Assembly (NCBI RefSeq): GCF_019703515.2
Contig: NC_059362.1
Span: 32,032,326-32,096,325, forward strand
Direction: 5' to 3'
DNA from: Myxocyprinus asiaticus
Taxonomy: Eukaryota > Chordata > Actinopteri > Cypriniformes > Catostomidae
DNA length: 64,000 nucleotides
The notes under the pieces were generated by a model that saw nothing but the letters and a program-made list of their open reading frames with translations, was not told the origin of the DNA and did no database searches. Made by a program: the position numbers and the translations under genes. The stretch's first letter is position 1. Each line of letters starts with the position of its first letter. Positions 1-14,267 of the stretch are shown in pieces.

Positions 1-535
1 ATCATTACAAATATATTCTGAACATTTGATATGTCGCCAAGCCCTTGTAAGGATCCAATGGCATATGTGTGGTACAAAAAAAAAAAAAGCAAAATCCTTA
101 CATGTGGTACTGAATGGAGTTCACATGCATCCCTTTTGAAAGCCAGAAAGTCAGTGAAGAAACTAAACCCTTTCTCTTATTTGTGTTCATATACCATGCC
201 ACATAACAAAAACAAAAAACAAACAAACAAAAAAAACAGGCAATTATAAACTCTTTCCCCTTCTGAGTATTGCCAAAAATTTCCAGGAATAATTTATAGA
301 GTTATGTACCAAGTAAGCCAAGTATTGGCCTTCTAAGTAGGCTATTTGTTTCAAGTATGTGTCTTTGTCACCAAAAGGAAAGCAAACACAATTCAAAGCA
401 AAATCCAATGTTTATGTATTTTGGAAAGGGCCAGACCAGGGGTAGTGAGAGAGTTAGAAAGGGACAGAATAAGTTAGAGAGAGTTTGGGAGGGGGAGAGT
501 GAAAAGCGGGGGAGGCATAGAGTGAATGAAAGAGG

Positions 536-573
536 GAGAGAGGGAGGGAGGGAGGGAGGGAGGGAGGGAGAGA
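536..573. repeat. (GGGA)n purine microsatellite
   Basis: Tandem GGGA units form a short perfect tract inside a longer purine-rich stretch of about 430-575. The proline/serine/leucine-rich frames read from the opposite strand come only from this repeat. Confidence 0.9.
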
Positions 574-3289
574 GTATAGTGCACTTGAGCACAGTTTGGA
601 AATAAACTGAGACCAGCCGCTGATACAGCAAAGGTGAGGGGAGATGGAGTTTATACTCACACCAGAGCTCAACAATAAGGACTGCCCAAGGCAGATGTGA
701 GAGAGATTTGAGCCAGTTGCTAGAACTGTCACTTGACCTATTGGGCCAATGCTGCATTTATAACTTTAGTGCAAGCAGACAACAATTGAGAGAGCACAAA
801 AAATGGAGCGAACACAATTTTCTAAACGAGCGAGCACATTATATACAGTATTTAGCATGCAGAGGCAGAGTCGCGTAGGCGCAAGAGCGTGCAGACAGAC
901 GAGCACTTAGCACTCTCTCCTAGAACTATCCTTGCTCTGTTCCAAGCAGCAGCATCAATTTCCAAAGGGTTGAAAATTACAAGAAAAAAAACCCACTTCA
1001 TGAATTTCGGAGAAGGATTGCAAGTATTTTGCAAGTTTAATTATCCTCGTACATTCCATATTCATAGTGAGGGAAATTCCCTAATGTTTTTGTTTTAATA
1101 TGTTGGTGAAAATTAGTAATCCACACATCGGAACACAAGAAATCAATAGTTTATTTCTGTTGGACTGTAAACCATTTTCTCTCTCCATGCATCTCTCTCA
1201 TCATCTCCCTATGTGCAGCGTAGATGTCATTTAGCATGCATGTGCACTTGCAAAGGGACAGAGCGCTAATTTGTTCCCACAGTGAACCTTTAGAGATGAA
1301 GCACTGGATGAGGCGTAATTAAACTTTGTTCAACTCTGGTTATACATGTGGCTGGAAATCATGAGCTGCTCATTTTCCAAAATGTAAGCATACTGTACAA
1401 ATAACAACTAGGTAATGTTTCAAAATGTGAACATTAATTCAACATGCTAATGTCGTTTGATATGAAAAGATGCAAAATCATTATGGGTATTAGTATTATC
1501 ATACTGTTTAGCTGCAGGGTAAAGATTACTATTTAAAACAGTCTACTTCATATCATCTCATAGCACACCTGTTACATTTCTCATCTCTGGACTGTACAGG
1601 TATTTTCTTTCTGTGTATCAGTGAGTGTTGGTCTTGTTGTCTAATTTCATGTTTATATCAATTATATTATTCTTAATTCATATTAGGCCTATCTACCTAC
1701 TGAATAGCCTAATACACGTCACAACCGATTTAGTAGCAAGGTCTCCTCACTCAGGAATTCATATGTTTATAATATTCAGCCAACAATCAAATCTTTCACT
1801 CAGAGACTAAACCTTTGAGCTTGGTTTGTGAAAACACTACTTATGGTCCAAAAGTTGATAGCATGACTAAACGGGTGACCGAAAACCCATCATCTGCTCC
1901 ACTGAACTCTTCAATGAAACACATGTGTAAAGCTGAGGTTAATATGATGTATTTATGAATTCATATATGTAAAGCACTTATATGGGGTTACATAAAGCAT
2001 AAAGCTGTAATTTATATCTATCTTGCAAATTATAAATAAGCTAAAATTTTGGGGGAAATTGTCTTAAAAACTTATATACAAATAAATATATATATATTTA
2101 GATTCGGACATATTTTTTAAAGCCATGATGGTAAAAACAGCTATTTTTCATTTTTGTTTTGGGGCCAGTGAAACTTTGAACCACTGTCCCGACTGGTCCA
2201 ATAGAAAAATCTTAATGTTGAGCCCTGCACACACATGCAAGCACACAAACAAATCTTACACCCTCCCACCCTCACCTCATCCCATTCCCAGCTGCCTTGA
2301 CTGCTGGAGAGAAGGAGAGAACATTCCATTCCATCCTACCAAAATGTGCATTTTCCGGTCAGCACAGGACGTTTCTACCCTTGTGTGTGCGTCTGTGTAC
2401 AGAAGTGTGAATGTGTGTGACAGAAAGGGGAGAGAGAGTGTTTGTATATGAATCCACTGAAAACTGGAGTGGACTGCATGTGGAGTGGGGCTCCAGCTCT
2501 CTCTGAATGTACATTGTGTGTTTTCTGTTCTCTTATGTCTGTTATCTTCCTTCAGGGGTTCATACTGTATGTCACAGCAAACCATATACTGAAAGAATGT
2601 CCTTGGCTTGTTAAAAGTACTAAACGCACAAGTAATTAATATTAATGTTGAGGCCATGCATGACTAACCAGTTAGAAATGCATACATAATTGCATACACA
2701 CAAGTGAAATCTATGAGAATATTTATTTCTTACATCCAGTAAAGTTATAGTTTTACATAGTACTGATAATTAAAGCAAATGTTTCCATAACATGATCCGT
2801 ACAAAGCATGTTAAGCCCATAAGACTGCTCAAGCAGAGAGAGAGTGAGAGTGTGTGTGTGTGTGTATACATTGCCCAATGTTTATTCTGAGACTTCAGAT
2901 CCAGGGGGTGGTGGCCTTCCCAGCCCACTCTGTTTAGCCAATCACAGAACTTGTACACAGACACACACACACCTATTGCATATCTGACCTCATAGTAGGT
3001 CAGTAAGTTTTATCTGCGCTGTCCAGCAAACGTACACACTCCTAACTGATTTTTTTTGCATTTCAACAGCATATTTATAACTTTTGCAAGCAAAAATACA
3101 TACACAAGTTTACTCACTGACATTTGCACACAAGACACTACACAGCTTAGTCACCACTCATTACCACAGTCATTAGCATGTCACAGCCATCGACTCATAT
3201 TATTCATGTTTTTGAGATGTTACAGACATTACAGCTGATTTTCTGTAAGCTGCTTTGGAACAATTGAGACCTCACAGTAATGCTCCTTT

Positions 3290-3545
3290 AGTAATAGTAT
3301 TAGGGGACAGGACAACACTATCAGTGCCGTGGGTACAGTCAGGCCCATTATCAAGCCCTTGTCATTTGCCAAAGAACCATATCCCATCCTTTCAACTCTG
3401 CCAACGTAAACAATTAAAATGGAGCGGGGAAATGAAAAAGGGATTAAGGGTGCTGTTAAATAGGGAGAATTTTAAACCCATATTTTTCACTGCTGGAATT
3501 CTTTTATTTGGTAAACTGCAGCAGCATGCAAATGTCTCCATAAAT
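3290..3545. promoter_or_regulatory. candidate conserved non-coding element in foxo3 intron 1
   Basis: This is non-repetitive sequence with no coding signature and few simple repeats. It contains an octamer-like ATGCAAAT (near 3528), a forkhead-like GTAAACAAT (near 3406) and an ATTAAAATGG block. Its texture resembles vertebrate conserved non-coding elements and differs from the decayed transposons on its right. No alignment was possible, so conservation is a guess. Confidence 0.25.
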
Positions 3546-3582
3546 TATTTTAATAAATGAAAATATAATTCTTTTAATTTTC

Positions 3583-4200
3583 TTAAAGGAACGTTCCAGT
3601 TTCACAAGTAAAGCTCAATCAACAGCATTTATGATATAATGTTGATTACCACAGAAAACTTTTGATTCGTCCCTCGTTTATAAAAATAAATAAAATTAAA
3701 AAACAAATCAGTAAAGCATTTACAATGGAAGTGAATGGGGCCAGTCCATAAACATTCAAATACACACTAATTCAAAAGTATAGCAACAAGATGTAAACAT
3801 TATATGTGTTCACATGAGTTTATTGTGATAAAATTAGTTAACTGATAAGGTTAACACGTATAACCTTATCAGTGTAAAGTTATATCCAATATTGTAACTT
3901 TGTTGTCATGATGATGTAATGAAGGTAAACCCTGTAATATGGTAAATGCCATAAAACTAGCAAATCCCTAATTTATCATACTAAAATTATGTTAACACGT
4001 ATAACGTCTTGTGGCTATACTTGAAACAGTGTGTATTTTTCACATTAATGGAGTAGCCCCACTCACTTCCACCATAAGTTTCTTACTGTAACACCGGTTT
4101 TTCCTTTTTTTCAATACACAAGGGATGAGTTTGAATCATTTTTGGTGGTAATGAATGATGATTTTGCTTTACTTGTATTGAACCTGCAACATTCGTTAAA
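3583..4200. mobile_element. TTAA-flanked palindromic MITE, copy A
   Basis: The element begins TTAAAGGAACGTTCC and ends AACATTCGTTAAAA, so it is bounded by TTAA on both sides. Its two halves are imperfect reverse complements of each other; for example AAGCTCAATCAACAGCATTT on the left faces the same motif at other copies' right ends. Copies occur at 41.3 kb and 55.2 kb, a split one at 6.6 kb and a fragment at 26.45 kb. TTAA duplication points to a piggyBac- or Kolobok-type transposase acting in trans; no transposase is encoded. Length is about 0.62 kb. Confidence 0.75.
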
Positions 4201-5564
4201 AAATCAAATTTCTTTGAAAATTATATTTATTTATATATTATTTCGTTTATGTTAATAAACAAACTATTGACAAGAAGTATTGTGAAATCCATACTGTATT
4301 TTTTACCGAACCAGTAAGGAAGATTACCTCCTCTCTCTATTCAGGAAGTACTTAATGTACCCTTCCTGTCAGGTGGTGATGAATGACTGAGAGAATTGTT
4401 TGGATCTAAATCTTGGATATTTAGGATGATGGACCACGCAGGATATGCTAGGTCTGGATATATAAGAGAGGGAGGGAAGAGAGTGAAGTTAGAGGAGAAA
4501 GTTGACTATGGATATGAATGGTTGGCCTTGGATTTGAAGCACATAGTAAACACCTCACGCATGCATGTGTGACATTTCTTTCAACAGATGTCTATGTATT
4601 GCTCTCCACTGCTTAATGTACTTCACACATGTCTAACCTCTTGGTCCACGCCCTCTTTGGCATCTCACTTGGAATACGAAAGGCCCAAGACAAACTCATG
4701 CACATAAACAACACTGAACAGACATTGGCTACACATGTGGTATTTTTAGCTGCAATGTGGAACACTGTGTCCCTTGATGTCCCAAGTTAACCTTACCAGA
4801 TTGATAGAGTAGCGACCCATTTCTTCATACATTTGGTTAGACAGGTCTGCTAATCTTAGCTAGATTTTAATTTTCAAATGATATAATAGAGAAGCTTTTT
4901 AAGGAAAGGCAATAAACCAAGCTCTCATGGCTCCAATAAATCTGTTCTCAATCATGGCTGTATTTGATTCTCACTTTATTGTGCCAGGAACCTGTTTGTC
5001 TAGCAAAATGCAAGCAGCATGTTTCAGACAAACAACAAGTATTTGGACAGTTCCAGCAGCTATATTTATGCCATTATAATGGCAGAAAGAGCTTGTGAAA
5101 TTTCTGTGAACAATTGGTTGCAAATGTTTGCATCTCTAAAACTGTCCACATGCAGAGTACTCCGTGACACTTTTTGGGTGATTCACTGACTGAATACTGG
5201 AAATGCAGTGTAATTTAACAAAGACTCAAATGAGAACAGGTTTCTCTTTCTAATGTAATAATATCTCATAATGAATTCATAGTTCATAGTGGCTGTTGTC
5301 ATCACATTGCTGTGGCTCTCGGGACTGCATGAAAACAACTTTATCACTTTTTGGCTCCATCTCAATGCAAGTGTTTGTCACTCTTCTGCACACCTGGGCT
5401 AAATAAAAAAGGACTGGTTCCATTGTATTTTTGCAGGTGTTTGTGTGTTTAAGAATCACAAGGGTGTGGCTTGCTCAAGGGCCAAGCCTGTGTTTCATTT
5501 GGTTTGGCCATTTTATTGTATGCCTACATGGATTTCATGAATTGGTGTTGAAGTGGATTGTTGT
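4201..5564. other. intronic sequence without recognised features
   Basis: I see no coding exon, RNA gene or clear transposon end here. There are AT-rich stretches and a short purine tract near 4460-4500 (GAGAGGGAGGG). The open frames at 5183-5459 overlap each other and have no family resemblance. Confidence 0.4.
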
Positions 5565-6545
5565 TTAAAGGGGTCATGTCATACTTTTTTCCCCCCTTGA
5601 GGTTCACTTATAAAGTTAGTAAACGTTTTTGGACAAAAATAGTAAAAATACAGCATTAAAAGTCCTTTCCCAACCTGTCTCTACCCCTCTGTCTTTAACG
5701 CATGGTTTTAAATGCTGTCCCCTTTAAGACTTCAATATATTGTGTTATGATTGGCTAACATCATTGAAGCGCAACACCCCCTGCCAACACTCATCAAACT
5801 GTTTCCGAGAATAAATCAATGAAAACATGCAAGTAATTTACAAAATCCCCTGAAAGCACACAGTCCAGGCAATCACTAATAGCTGTATGTCCCAATTTAT
5901 GTGAAATACAGTACGCGATCAAACTACTATGGTAGCGCATCTCAATGCATTCATTTCGGCCAATATAAGGGATGCCCTGACTAATATGAGAGATGAGATG
6001 GCAGCCACTAGCGTATACAACATCGTCTTTCGTTGCACTCCACACTATGCATTCTTCTAAAATAATAAAATAATTTAATCTAACATCAATATTTCATGAA
6101 CAATTATGAATTTAATTGGTAAGTAACCATGTAATAAGTACGATCCGCTCCGCGTTGGAGTCTTGATCGTGGTTTATTTTGCGATTAAAAATGGCTGACT
6201 ATACGATTTCTTATAAACAACCACAGACAGGAACAGTAGTATTGTTACTTATTGGCATTACTGTCATGTCCAATATAGTTGGCACTGTTCCATCTTTCAA
6301 TATAAGTTTCTTTGCAAAGTCTGAATTATAATAGTTCTCAAAAAAATCCTTAGAGAAATGTGCCGAACAAGAGCTTTGTTAAAATATGCCACTCATTCCT
6401 AATGATGGGATCCTTCAGATCTTTTCGTTAGTTAAAAGCAAACTAACAATATTACAACTTTCTGTGTTGAAGTACCTCAGCCACTCTATCAGTTCACCGT
6501 GACGATTACGTTTGTTGTGGTGGGGCTATTCAAAAGACACTGCAC
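5565..6545. repeat. dispersed repeat, related to 31205-31420
   Basis: The segment starts with TTTAAAGGGGTCATG, then CCACTTATAA/CACTTATAAAG-type sequence, and later contains GATGGGATCCTTCAG (near 6402). The same ordered motifs (TTTAAAGGAGTCGTACC, CCACTTATAACATTAGTG, GCTGGGATCCTTCAG) recur at about 31205-31420, where the interior is much shorter. This indicates an interspersed family of unknown class. Ends are approximate. Confidence 0.45.
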
Positions 6546-6559
6546 TGTGACGTCACAAT

Positions 6560-7175
6560 GTAGCCGATTTCAAAACGAGTCATTTTAGTGACATAATATT
6601 GACTACCACAAAAAATTATTTTGACTCAAAAAAACAAAAAACAAAAAAACAAAAAGGCAAACATTACGGTGACAGTAAGGCACTTATAATAGAAGTGAAT
6701 GCTAATCCATAAATGTTCAAATACACACTGTTTCAAAAGTTTAGTCACAAGACATTTACATTTATGCATTTGGCAGACGCTTTTATCCAAAGCGACTTAC
6801 AGTGCACTTATTACAGGGACAATCCCCCTGGAGCAACCTGGATTTAAGTGCCTTGCTCAAGGACACAATGGTGATGGCTGTGGGGATTGAACCAGCAACC
6901 TGATTACCAGATATGTGCTTTAGACCACTACGCCACCACCACAACAAGACATAAACATTATACATGTTAACATGATTTTAGTGTGATAAAATTGCTTACT
7001 AACCTTATCTGTGTAATGTTATTTCCAACTGGATTACAGGGTTTTGTTTTCATGAGTTATAATATTGGATATAAATTTACAGAGAAAAGAGAAGTAATTT
7101 TATCACACTAAAATCATTAACATGTATAATGTTTACATTTTGTGGCTGTCCTTTTAAACCATCATCGGAGATACT
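6560..7175. mobile_element. TTAA-type palindromic MITE, copy B, split by a SINE
   Basis: Internal motifs match the other copies: GTGACATAATATTGACTACC, ACACTGTTTCAAAAG, and TTTTAGTGTGATAAAAT followed by its reverse complement near 7100. The outer ends are decayed. A SINE has inserted at 6756-6943 with a 9-bp target duplication, so the SINE is younger than the MITE. Confidence 0.6.
6756..6943 (-). mobile_element. tRNA-derived SINE with 9-bp target duplication
   Basis: Read on the minus strand it begins GGTGGTGGCGTAGTGG, with an A-box-like head, then a B-box-like GGTTCAATCCCC near 6890, and ends in the teleost SINE tail GGATAAAAGCGTCTGCC followed by AAATG. The 9-bp direct repeat ACAAGACAT flanks it at 6747-6755 and 6944-6952. 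The same family sits at 11661-11853 on the plus strand. It is non-autonomous and copied by LINE machinery. The open frames across it are artefacts. Confidence 0.85.
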
Positions 7176-9080
7176 GTTGAATTTGACCCCTAGCCTTTTT
7201 CTACTGACCATTTCCTAAAAAATTGTGGCCGTATGCTTGTGTGTACATATCTGCGTACAAACAAACATTTTTACTTTGCTGAGTTCAGCAGTGTAGGGAG
7301 AGCCAGGATGGCCAGAAAACCCCCACACACATAGATCCTGCAAGAAGTAGATAACTACAGAGCAGCATTTCTTTATCGCTCCTCTTCATGCAACGCTAGT
7401 GAATATTACTGTATGATGACCATGCACAGTAATGCCAGCACTACAGTGATATTGCATTCAGTTCACAAGTGTCATGACAAACCCAAAAAAGTAGTGAGTG
7501 TCACAGGGTTTTCTGCTGTACCAGCAATTCTCACGCCCCTCATGTACTTCCTGCTGCCTTGACTTTTGGATCGCATGATTTCCTGTTTCTGCTGATGCGA
7601 TCCACAATAACAAAATACACTCACAGTATTGCATGTGCATGCAAACACACATACAAATCTGGATATAGTAAAGCTTGATCTTTGAAGAAACACTTTTTCT
7701 GTGAACAGGTGAACTACTTATACTGCTATACCACACAAGAAGCACACAGTCAGCAGTGGATAATCCCCCAGGGAAGGTTTACCCACCCACAACTACAAAT
7801 TATCAATCTAAATAATGTAGATAATGTAAGAATCTACTCCCCTGACTCTTATTTTACCATGCTTGCACTTTTAGAGCCTGAGTACAACATGTTACCGCTA
7901 TGCATGTGTTTAAGGCAGATAGAGGGAATAGGAGAGGAAGGATATCATTAGTTTTTCTGGATGTGACTTCAGATAAGGTAACAAGTTCATGTTCTTGTGT
8001 AAACTGTGCTGAGTGCACCCTGAAGAGTTTAAATCTGTCTGCCCTCATCTTTAACTTCTCTGATACTGAAAACAGTTGAGAGGTGTGTGCTAATGTCTTC
8101 CTTCAAAATAAACCAGCCTGATTAGATGATTAAGGCTGAGGTCATTTTGACTGTGTATGTGTGTGTGAGTGTTTGGATAAATAGGAGATTAAAGTTCTAA
8201 ACATAGAAATATTGAGACGTGCGGGGAAATTACACACACACATCTCTGTCTCTCTGTTTTTCCTTCAGTTACTCATTTGTACTTTCCCGTCTATAGACTG
8301 TAAGCAGAAAAGTCTAAAACAAAAGATTTTACACGTCATGTTTTTTCAAGCCAATCTACACACCAGTGGAGTTGAACAAAAACTCCCAACAACTCAATAA
8401 ACAAAAAACAAACAATCAAATAAACAAAAACTTACACTAGCTGCACCCTAGAGTTCTTGTGCCGGGACAGTGTCTGTGTGTCTGGCTCACGGCTTGGTTT
8501 AAAAAAGCACAGTTCCTCAATGTGTAACAGGTTCAGGAGGACGCTCTGATCTGTCACTTATTCGTTAGTCTCCCTTTCTTTCTTATCCTTTCCCATTTCT
8601 CTCTCTCTCTCTCTCTCTCTTTCTACATGCATCTTTGTTCTTATTCTCCGAGGCACACAGGGCTTAACCACATTCTCATTCATGCTGCAGCTCCCCATCA
8701 TGACGAAACACACTGAAACACTGTAAAGACATGAGCTGTCCCTGTCTATTGATTTTCCCCCTCACCCTCCACACTTTCAATCTTGCTCTCACTTTTTCCC
8801 TTTCACAAAGATTTATGATGATCCCCTGCACCATATTTCTCAACAACAGTGCATCTACTCTGTGAACATAAACACAGTCTTACAGGTGGAGGTAACAAGA
8901 ACAGGTTTTTAAGTTAAAGTAACACAGAGACATTAACATCCTACAGACCTCTGCCCTGAAATTCATTAGTGTGTCACAGGTCTGGTTTCGCTCTTAGACA
9001 TTACTTCCACAACCATCAAGAGCTCCTTCTCCAACTACTTCCTGTTCCACAGCTCATAAGAACAATATCCTCTGTATGTT
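7176..9080. other. intronic sequence without recognised genes
   Basis: Nothing coding is supported. A (TC)n tract lies near 8597-8621 and TG/CA patches occur near 8155 and 8230. Scattered short open frames show no splice-consistent or family features. Confidence 0.4.
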
Positions 9081-9084
9081 CAGG

Positions 9085-10068
9085 GGCCCAAAAAGTATCT
9101 GGATTCAGATTATGACAAATCTAAAAAATGTCATTGCATTTTATAACTTAATTTCAAATCAAGTGACATTTATTTTATACAAAGCATCAATTTTCAAGCA
9201 TCATTTCACAAAAACTAACACTACTACGTGTTGCTGAGTCATGACATCTAACTGCAGCCTGTGCCAGCCAGATATCACGTCTACAACGATGGACTTCACA
9301 GAGGATGAACTGATGACAGCACCAACCGTCAGACATGGAAAACTTCACTGGACACTGCCTGAAACTTGGACTTAAGGTGGAATCCACCGGAAATGAATCT
9401 GCCACAAGCTTACAGTCAAACTGCAGTGCACCTTACTGACCTCTGCATCACCTTGGTCAAAGGATGGACTACACTCTTAAAATGGAATACGTAGATAATA
9501 AATTAATTGCAGCCTTCATCAGCCAAATAACAATAGACAATGCATCTGTTTGCACTTTTGCAGTTAATTAAGAATATAAATTCTAAGACTTTAGTCATTA
9601 ATCTTACAGTTAATACAATATATTTTTGTTTAAACATTGGCCCCTAACACTTACTCAGTTTACTAATATTAAATCTTGACTTGTACTACACATAAATAAC
9701 TAATATTGGCATTATATTCATGCTATTTAGCCAGAGGTGAACTGGCCCCCACAGTGAGCATGGTTTCCCCCAAGATTATTTTTCTCCTTTAACCACCATC
9801 TTATGGAGTTTTGTGTTCCTTGCTTCAGTCGCCTTAAGCTTGCTCACTGGGGGTCTAAATATAAATATTATTATTTTATGTCATTTATTTTATGGCACAA
9901 TTTACAATCATGTCTTTTTTTTATTTTTTATACTGCACTATTATGACTCGAAGACTATATTACTATATTACAGCTTTTTCTGTTGAAGCATTATTTTCTG
10001 TAAAGCTGCTTTAAAATGATGTGTGTTGTGAAATGCGCAATACAAATAAAAATTACTTGACAAAAAGA
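9085..10068. repeat. old teleost retroelement/DNA repeat mosaic
   Basis: The left edge GGGGCCCAAAAAGTATCTGG resembles Tc1-type ends of the GGCCCC...AGTATTTGG class. The right part (about 9725-10065) carries the phrases CCAGAGGTGAACTGGCCCCC and CTGTAAAGCTGCTTTAAAA, ending CAATACAAATAAAAATTAC. I associate these with a very common cyprinid interspersed repeat tail. No intact open frame is present. Class assignment rests on memory of the motif, not a search. Confidence 0.4.
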
Positions 10069-11179
10069 AGTTGGTTAGGATTTAAATGATAAAATAATGT
10101 ACTGTTCAAAATATAGACAAAAAGTATTTGTACACTTTATGGTCATCAAACTTAGTGGAACATGTCCATAGTTAATGTGATGAGCTACATCTGTGGTTAC
10201 TCTAATAGGACACCAGTGTAAACTTGAGGCTAACTGTCTTTATCCACAAAAAATGGTTAAAATCCTGGTTAAATTGTTGCAAAAATGGCTGAGAAAAGTG
10301 AAGTTAATTCCGAGAAGCTAGGATTTATCATAATTTGTTTGCAAATGCCATTTGGTTTGGTATTTTATCTACAACAATTTATACATTTTTAACTATGATA
10401 ATTCAGTATTATATTATAATAATAAACTTGACTGAGTACCACAGTAATCATTTAGGATTACGCTATATTCAACTGGGCAAAGTAGATTTTGAACACCTTG
10501 TTCATTCACAAAAATATTTTAATTAAAATATACTGTATGAAGGTAAATAATGCTTTGTATTAAGCTACCATGTATTATTGTATATAAAATATAAATATAA
10601 AATAAATAGAAATTATTAAATCTCATTCTCCCTTTTGTTAAATTAGTAAAACACTGTTGGGAAACATGCCTTCATTATTTTTAAATAGGCATTTATTTAA
10701 TGCCTTTAAAATAATAAATCTACTTAGCTACAGTGGCTGTTTGGATGAAATTATAGTTCCTCTGATCCACTTTTGAGCCATTTTAGAGAAAATACATACA
10801 GTTGAAGCCAGAAGTTTACATACACTTAGGTTGAAGTCATTAAAACTCATTTTTAACCACTCTACAGATTTAATATTAGCAAACTATAGTTTTGGCAAGT
10901 CGTTTAGGACATCTACTTTGTGCATGACATGAGTAATTTTTCCAACAACTGTTTACAGACGGATTGTTTCACATTTAACTGACTATATCACAATTCCAGT
11001 GGGTCAGAAGTTTACATACACCAAGTTAACTGTGCCTTTAAGCAGCTTGGAAAATTCCAGAAAATGATGTCAAGCCTTTAGACAATTAGCTTCTGACAGG
11101 AGGTGTACTGAATTGGAGGTTTACCTGTGGATGTATTTTAAGGCCTACCATCAAACTCAGTGCCTCTTTGCTTGACATC

Positions 11180-12403
<1,224 letters not shown>

Positions 12404-12659
12404 CAAAGTGTATGTAAACTTCTGACCCACTGGGAATGTGATGAAAGAAATAAAAGCTGAAATAAATCATTCCCTCTACTATTATTCTGACATTTCACAT
12501 TCTTAAAATAAAGTAGTGATCCTAACTGACCTAAGACAGGGAATGTTTTCTATGATTAAATGTCAGGAATTCTGAAAAACTTGAGTTTAAATGTATTTGG
12601 CTTAGGTGTATGTAAACTTCTGACTTCAACTGTAATTATTGAGATTTATATTAAATATT

Positions 12660-13070
12660 GTCAATAGGCTGAAAAATTCTGAGATATAATTTTTGAAGCC
12701 ATATAGCCCAGCCCTAGTTCGATTTATGCACTCTACATCTGCTTTGTGATAGGTTAAATCGAGTACAGTTGTAATGAAGTACAGTTGTAATGCTGTGAAT
12801 ATTTCCCTACTCATGCAAGTTGGAACTGTCATTTTCATAAATTCATTCATTGAATAAATAAATAAATTGTTAGAAAGAGTATTTGGACACTTAAAGGTGC
12901 TGTAAGCGATTTTAGCCATTCTGGAACTTCCACCAGACCAGCCATTGAATTTGAGATTTAATTTTTGAAATCGAGTACAGTTGTAAAGAAGTACAGTTGT
13001 AATATTGTGAATATTTCCCTTCTCATACATATTGGAACTGTCATTTTTATCAATTAATAATTAGAAAGCC
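12660..13070. repeat. local direct repeat of about 110 bp
   Basis: Two direct copies (about 12756-12862 and 12968-13068) share ATCGAGTACAGTTGTAA, GTACAGTTGTAAT and GTGAATATTTCCCT. Between them lies the left arm of the inverted-repeat element described next. The arrangement suggests a tandem duplication or an insertion with a long duplicated flank. Confidence 0.6.
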
Positions 13071-13966
13071 AGCCAGCCAGACAGACAGATAGATATATAT
13101 GCAAGCATAAAAATATTTGAAAAGTATGCATGGACTGTGAACATAAAGAAATTTAGGCCAAGCCAAAGTCTTTCTAGCAAGTCAGTCCTCTGGCGGCAAT
13201 CTTTGGAATGCTCTCAGGCAGCTATTTTTCTATATACACAAGCAGCATACAAGTGCAGCTCCTATCTACTTGAATAGAGAAAGATCGAAATCTCCAAAAT
13301 GGTTGGTCAAGATTATGATCAAAGGACATATTTAAAATCAGCAGTAAAAACTGACAACATTGGTATCATAAATTGTTCTTCTTTACCTCAGATTATGCTA
13401 AAAAACTAAATTGACAGGCAATGTCTGTATCTAAAAGGTGACTGGCTCTTTTACCTGTAAGGAGGGACTTCCTTTCTACATCTGTTGGGCATTACATTTT
13501 TGAATGTTTTCAAAATGTCCCTAATCGCTGTCAGATGTCACTGAAACAGGTGCTATAAAATATCACACCTGTCACTGACACTCTGTAACAACCCTAGGCT
13601 CGGTAAACAGCGGGGTAAATGATGTCCATGGGACGCAGTCAGATCCTTTTGTTTAGTCAGTCAGAAGACTTTCTGCCTGTTAATCATTTTGCACATTCAC
13701 AGGGCAGCCCAAAAATGTTCAGATAAGTGTCAGTACGTTCAGGGTTGGACAGCGAAATGCAAAGGCGGACCCATCACCTTCCATCTGCTCCAGCATAACG
13801 GTCTCTAGTGTGTCTGTGTTTGCGGTGTCTTTGGAGTGGGGTATTTTAGAAACATGTGGCATGGGTAATTCAATGGCTGGTCTGGTGGAAGTTCCAGAAC
13901 GGCTAAAATAGCTTACAGCACCTTTAAGTGTCCAAATACTCTTTGGGGCCACTGTACTGTATATGC
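12866..13966. mobile_element. Tc1-like inverted-repeat element, non-autonomous
   Basis: A left arm (about 12866-12951) containing AGTATTTGGACACTTAAAGG is repeated in inverted form at about 13866-13945. The right end continues outward to GGGGCCACTGTA, a Tc1-type terminus; the left terminus is incomplete. The arms share about 75-80 bp with few mismatches, including CTTCCACCAGACCAGCCATT. No transposase frame was recognised in the 0.9-kb interior. Confidence 0.65.
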
Positions 13967-14267
13967 ATACACACTATAGCTCACAGATCCATGAAATGTC
14001 AAGTCTACTACCACAGGACTTAAGCCCCTAGAATGGATCTCATACTTACTAAAGCTGAAAAAGCCCTTTATATTTTAATGTTTTATGCCCCTATTGCATT
14101 AAATCCCAGGTGTCTGAGTTATGCTGTCTAGGGGCATAATTAGCCCTGAGATTCCAGGGCAAGCCAGAGTTCCTAGAAGACTGTTTGGGGTAATTTTGGC
14201 TTATTACACTCTGAAGCACATTTCTCCATCGCAGCAGTAACTCAGCAGAATCTCAAAGGCTGCAATT

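Larger units (their letters stand above)
1..3582. other. foxo3 intron 1, distal part; mostly no recognisable feature
   Basis: No convincing gene is visible here. The open frames are short, low in complexity or lack any recognisable motif. The stretch contains a GGGA/GAGA purine-rich tract near 480-575, small CA/TG tracts near 2850-2970, and AT-rich sequence near 2030-2115. A segment at about 3290-3545 looks less degenerate and is listed separately. The assignment to foxo3 intron 1 is inferred: foxo3 exon 1 lies at 39.3-39.9 kb on the minus strand and its second exon does not occur in the window. Confidence 0.5.

Noticed and set aside
368..757. 129-codon minus-strand frame rich in SLPPSLPP
   Set aside because: It is a translation of the GGGA/GAGA microsatellite and has no other support.
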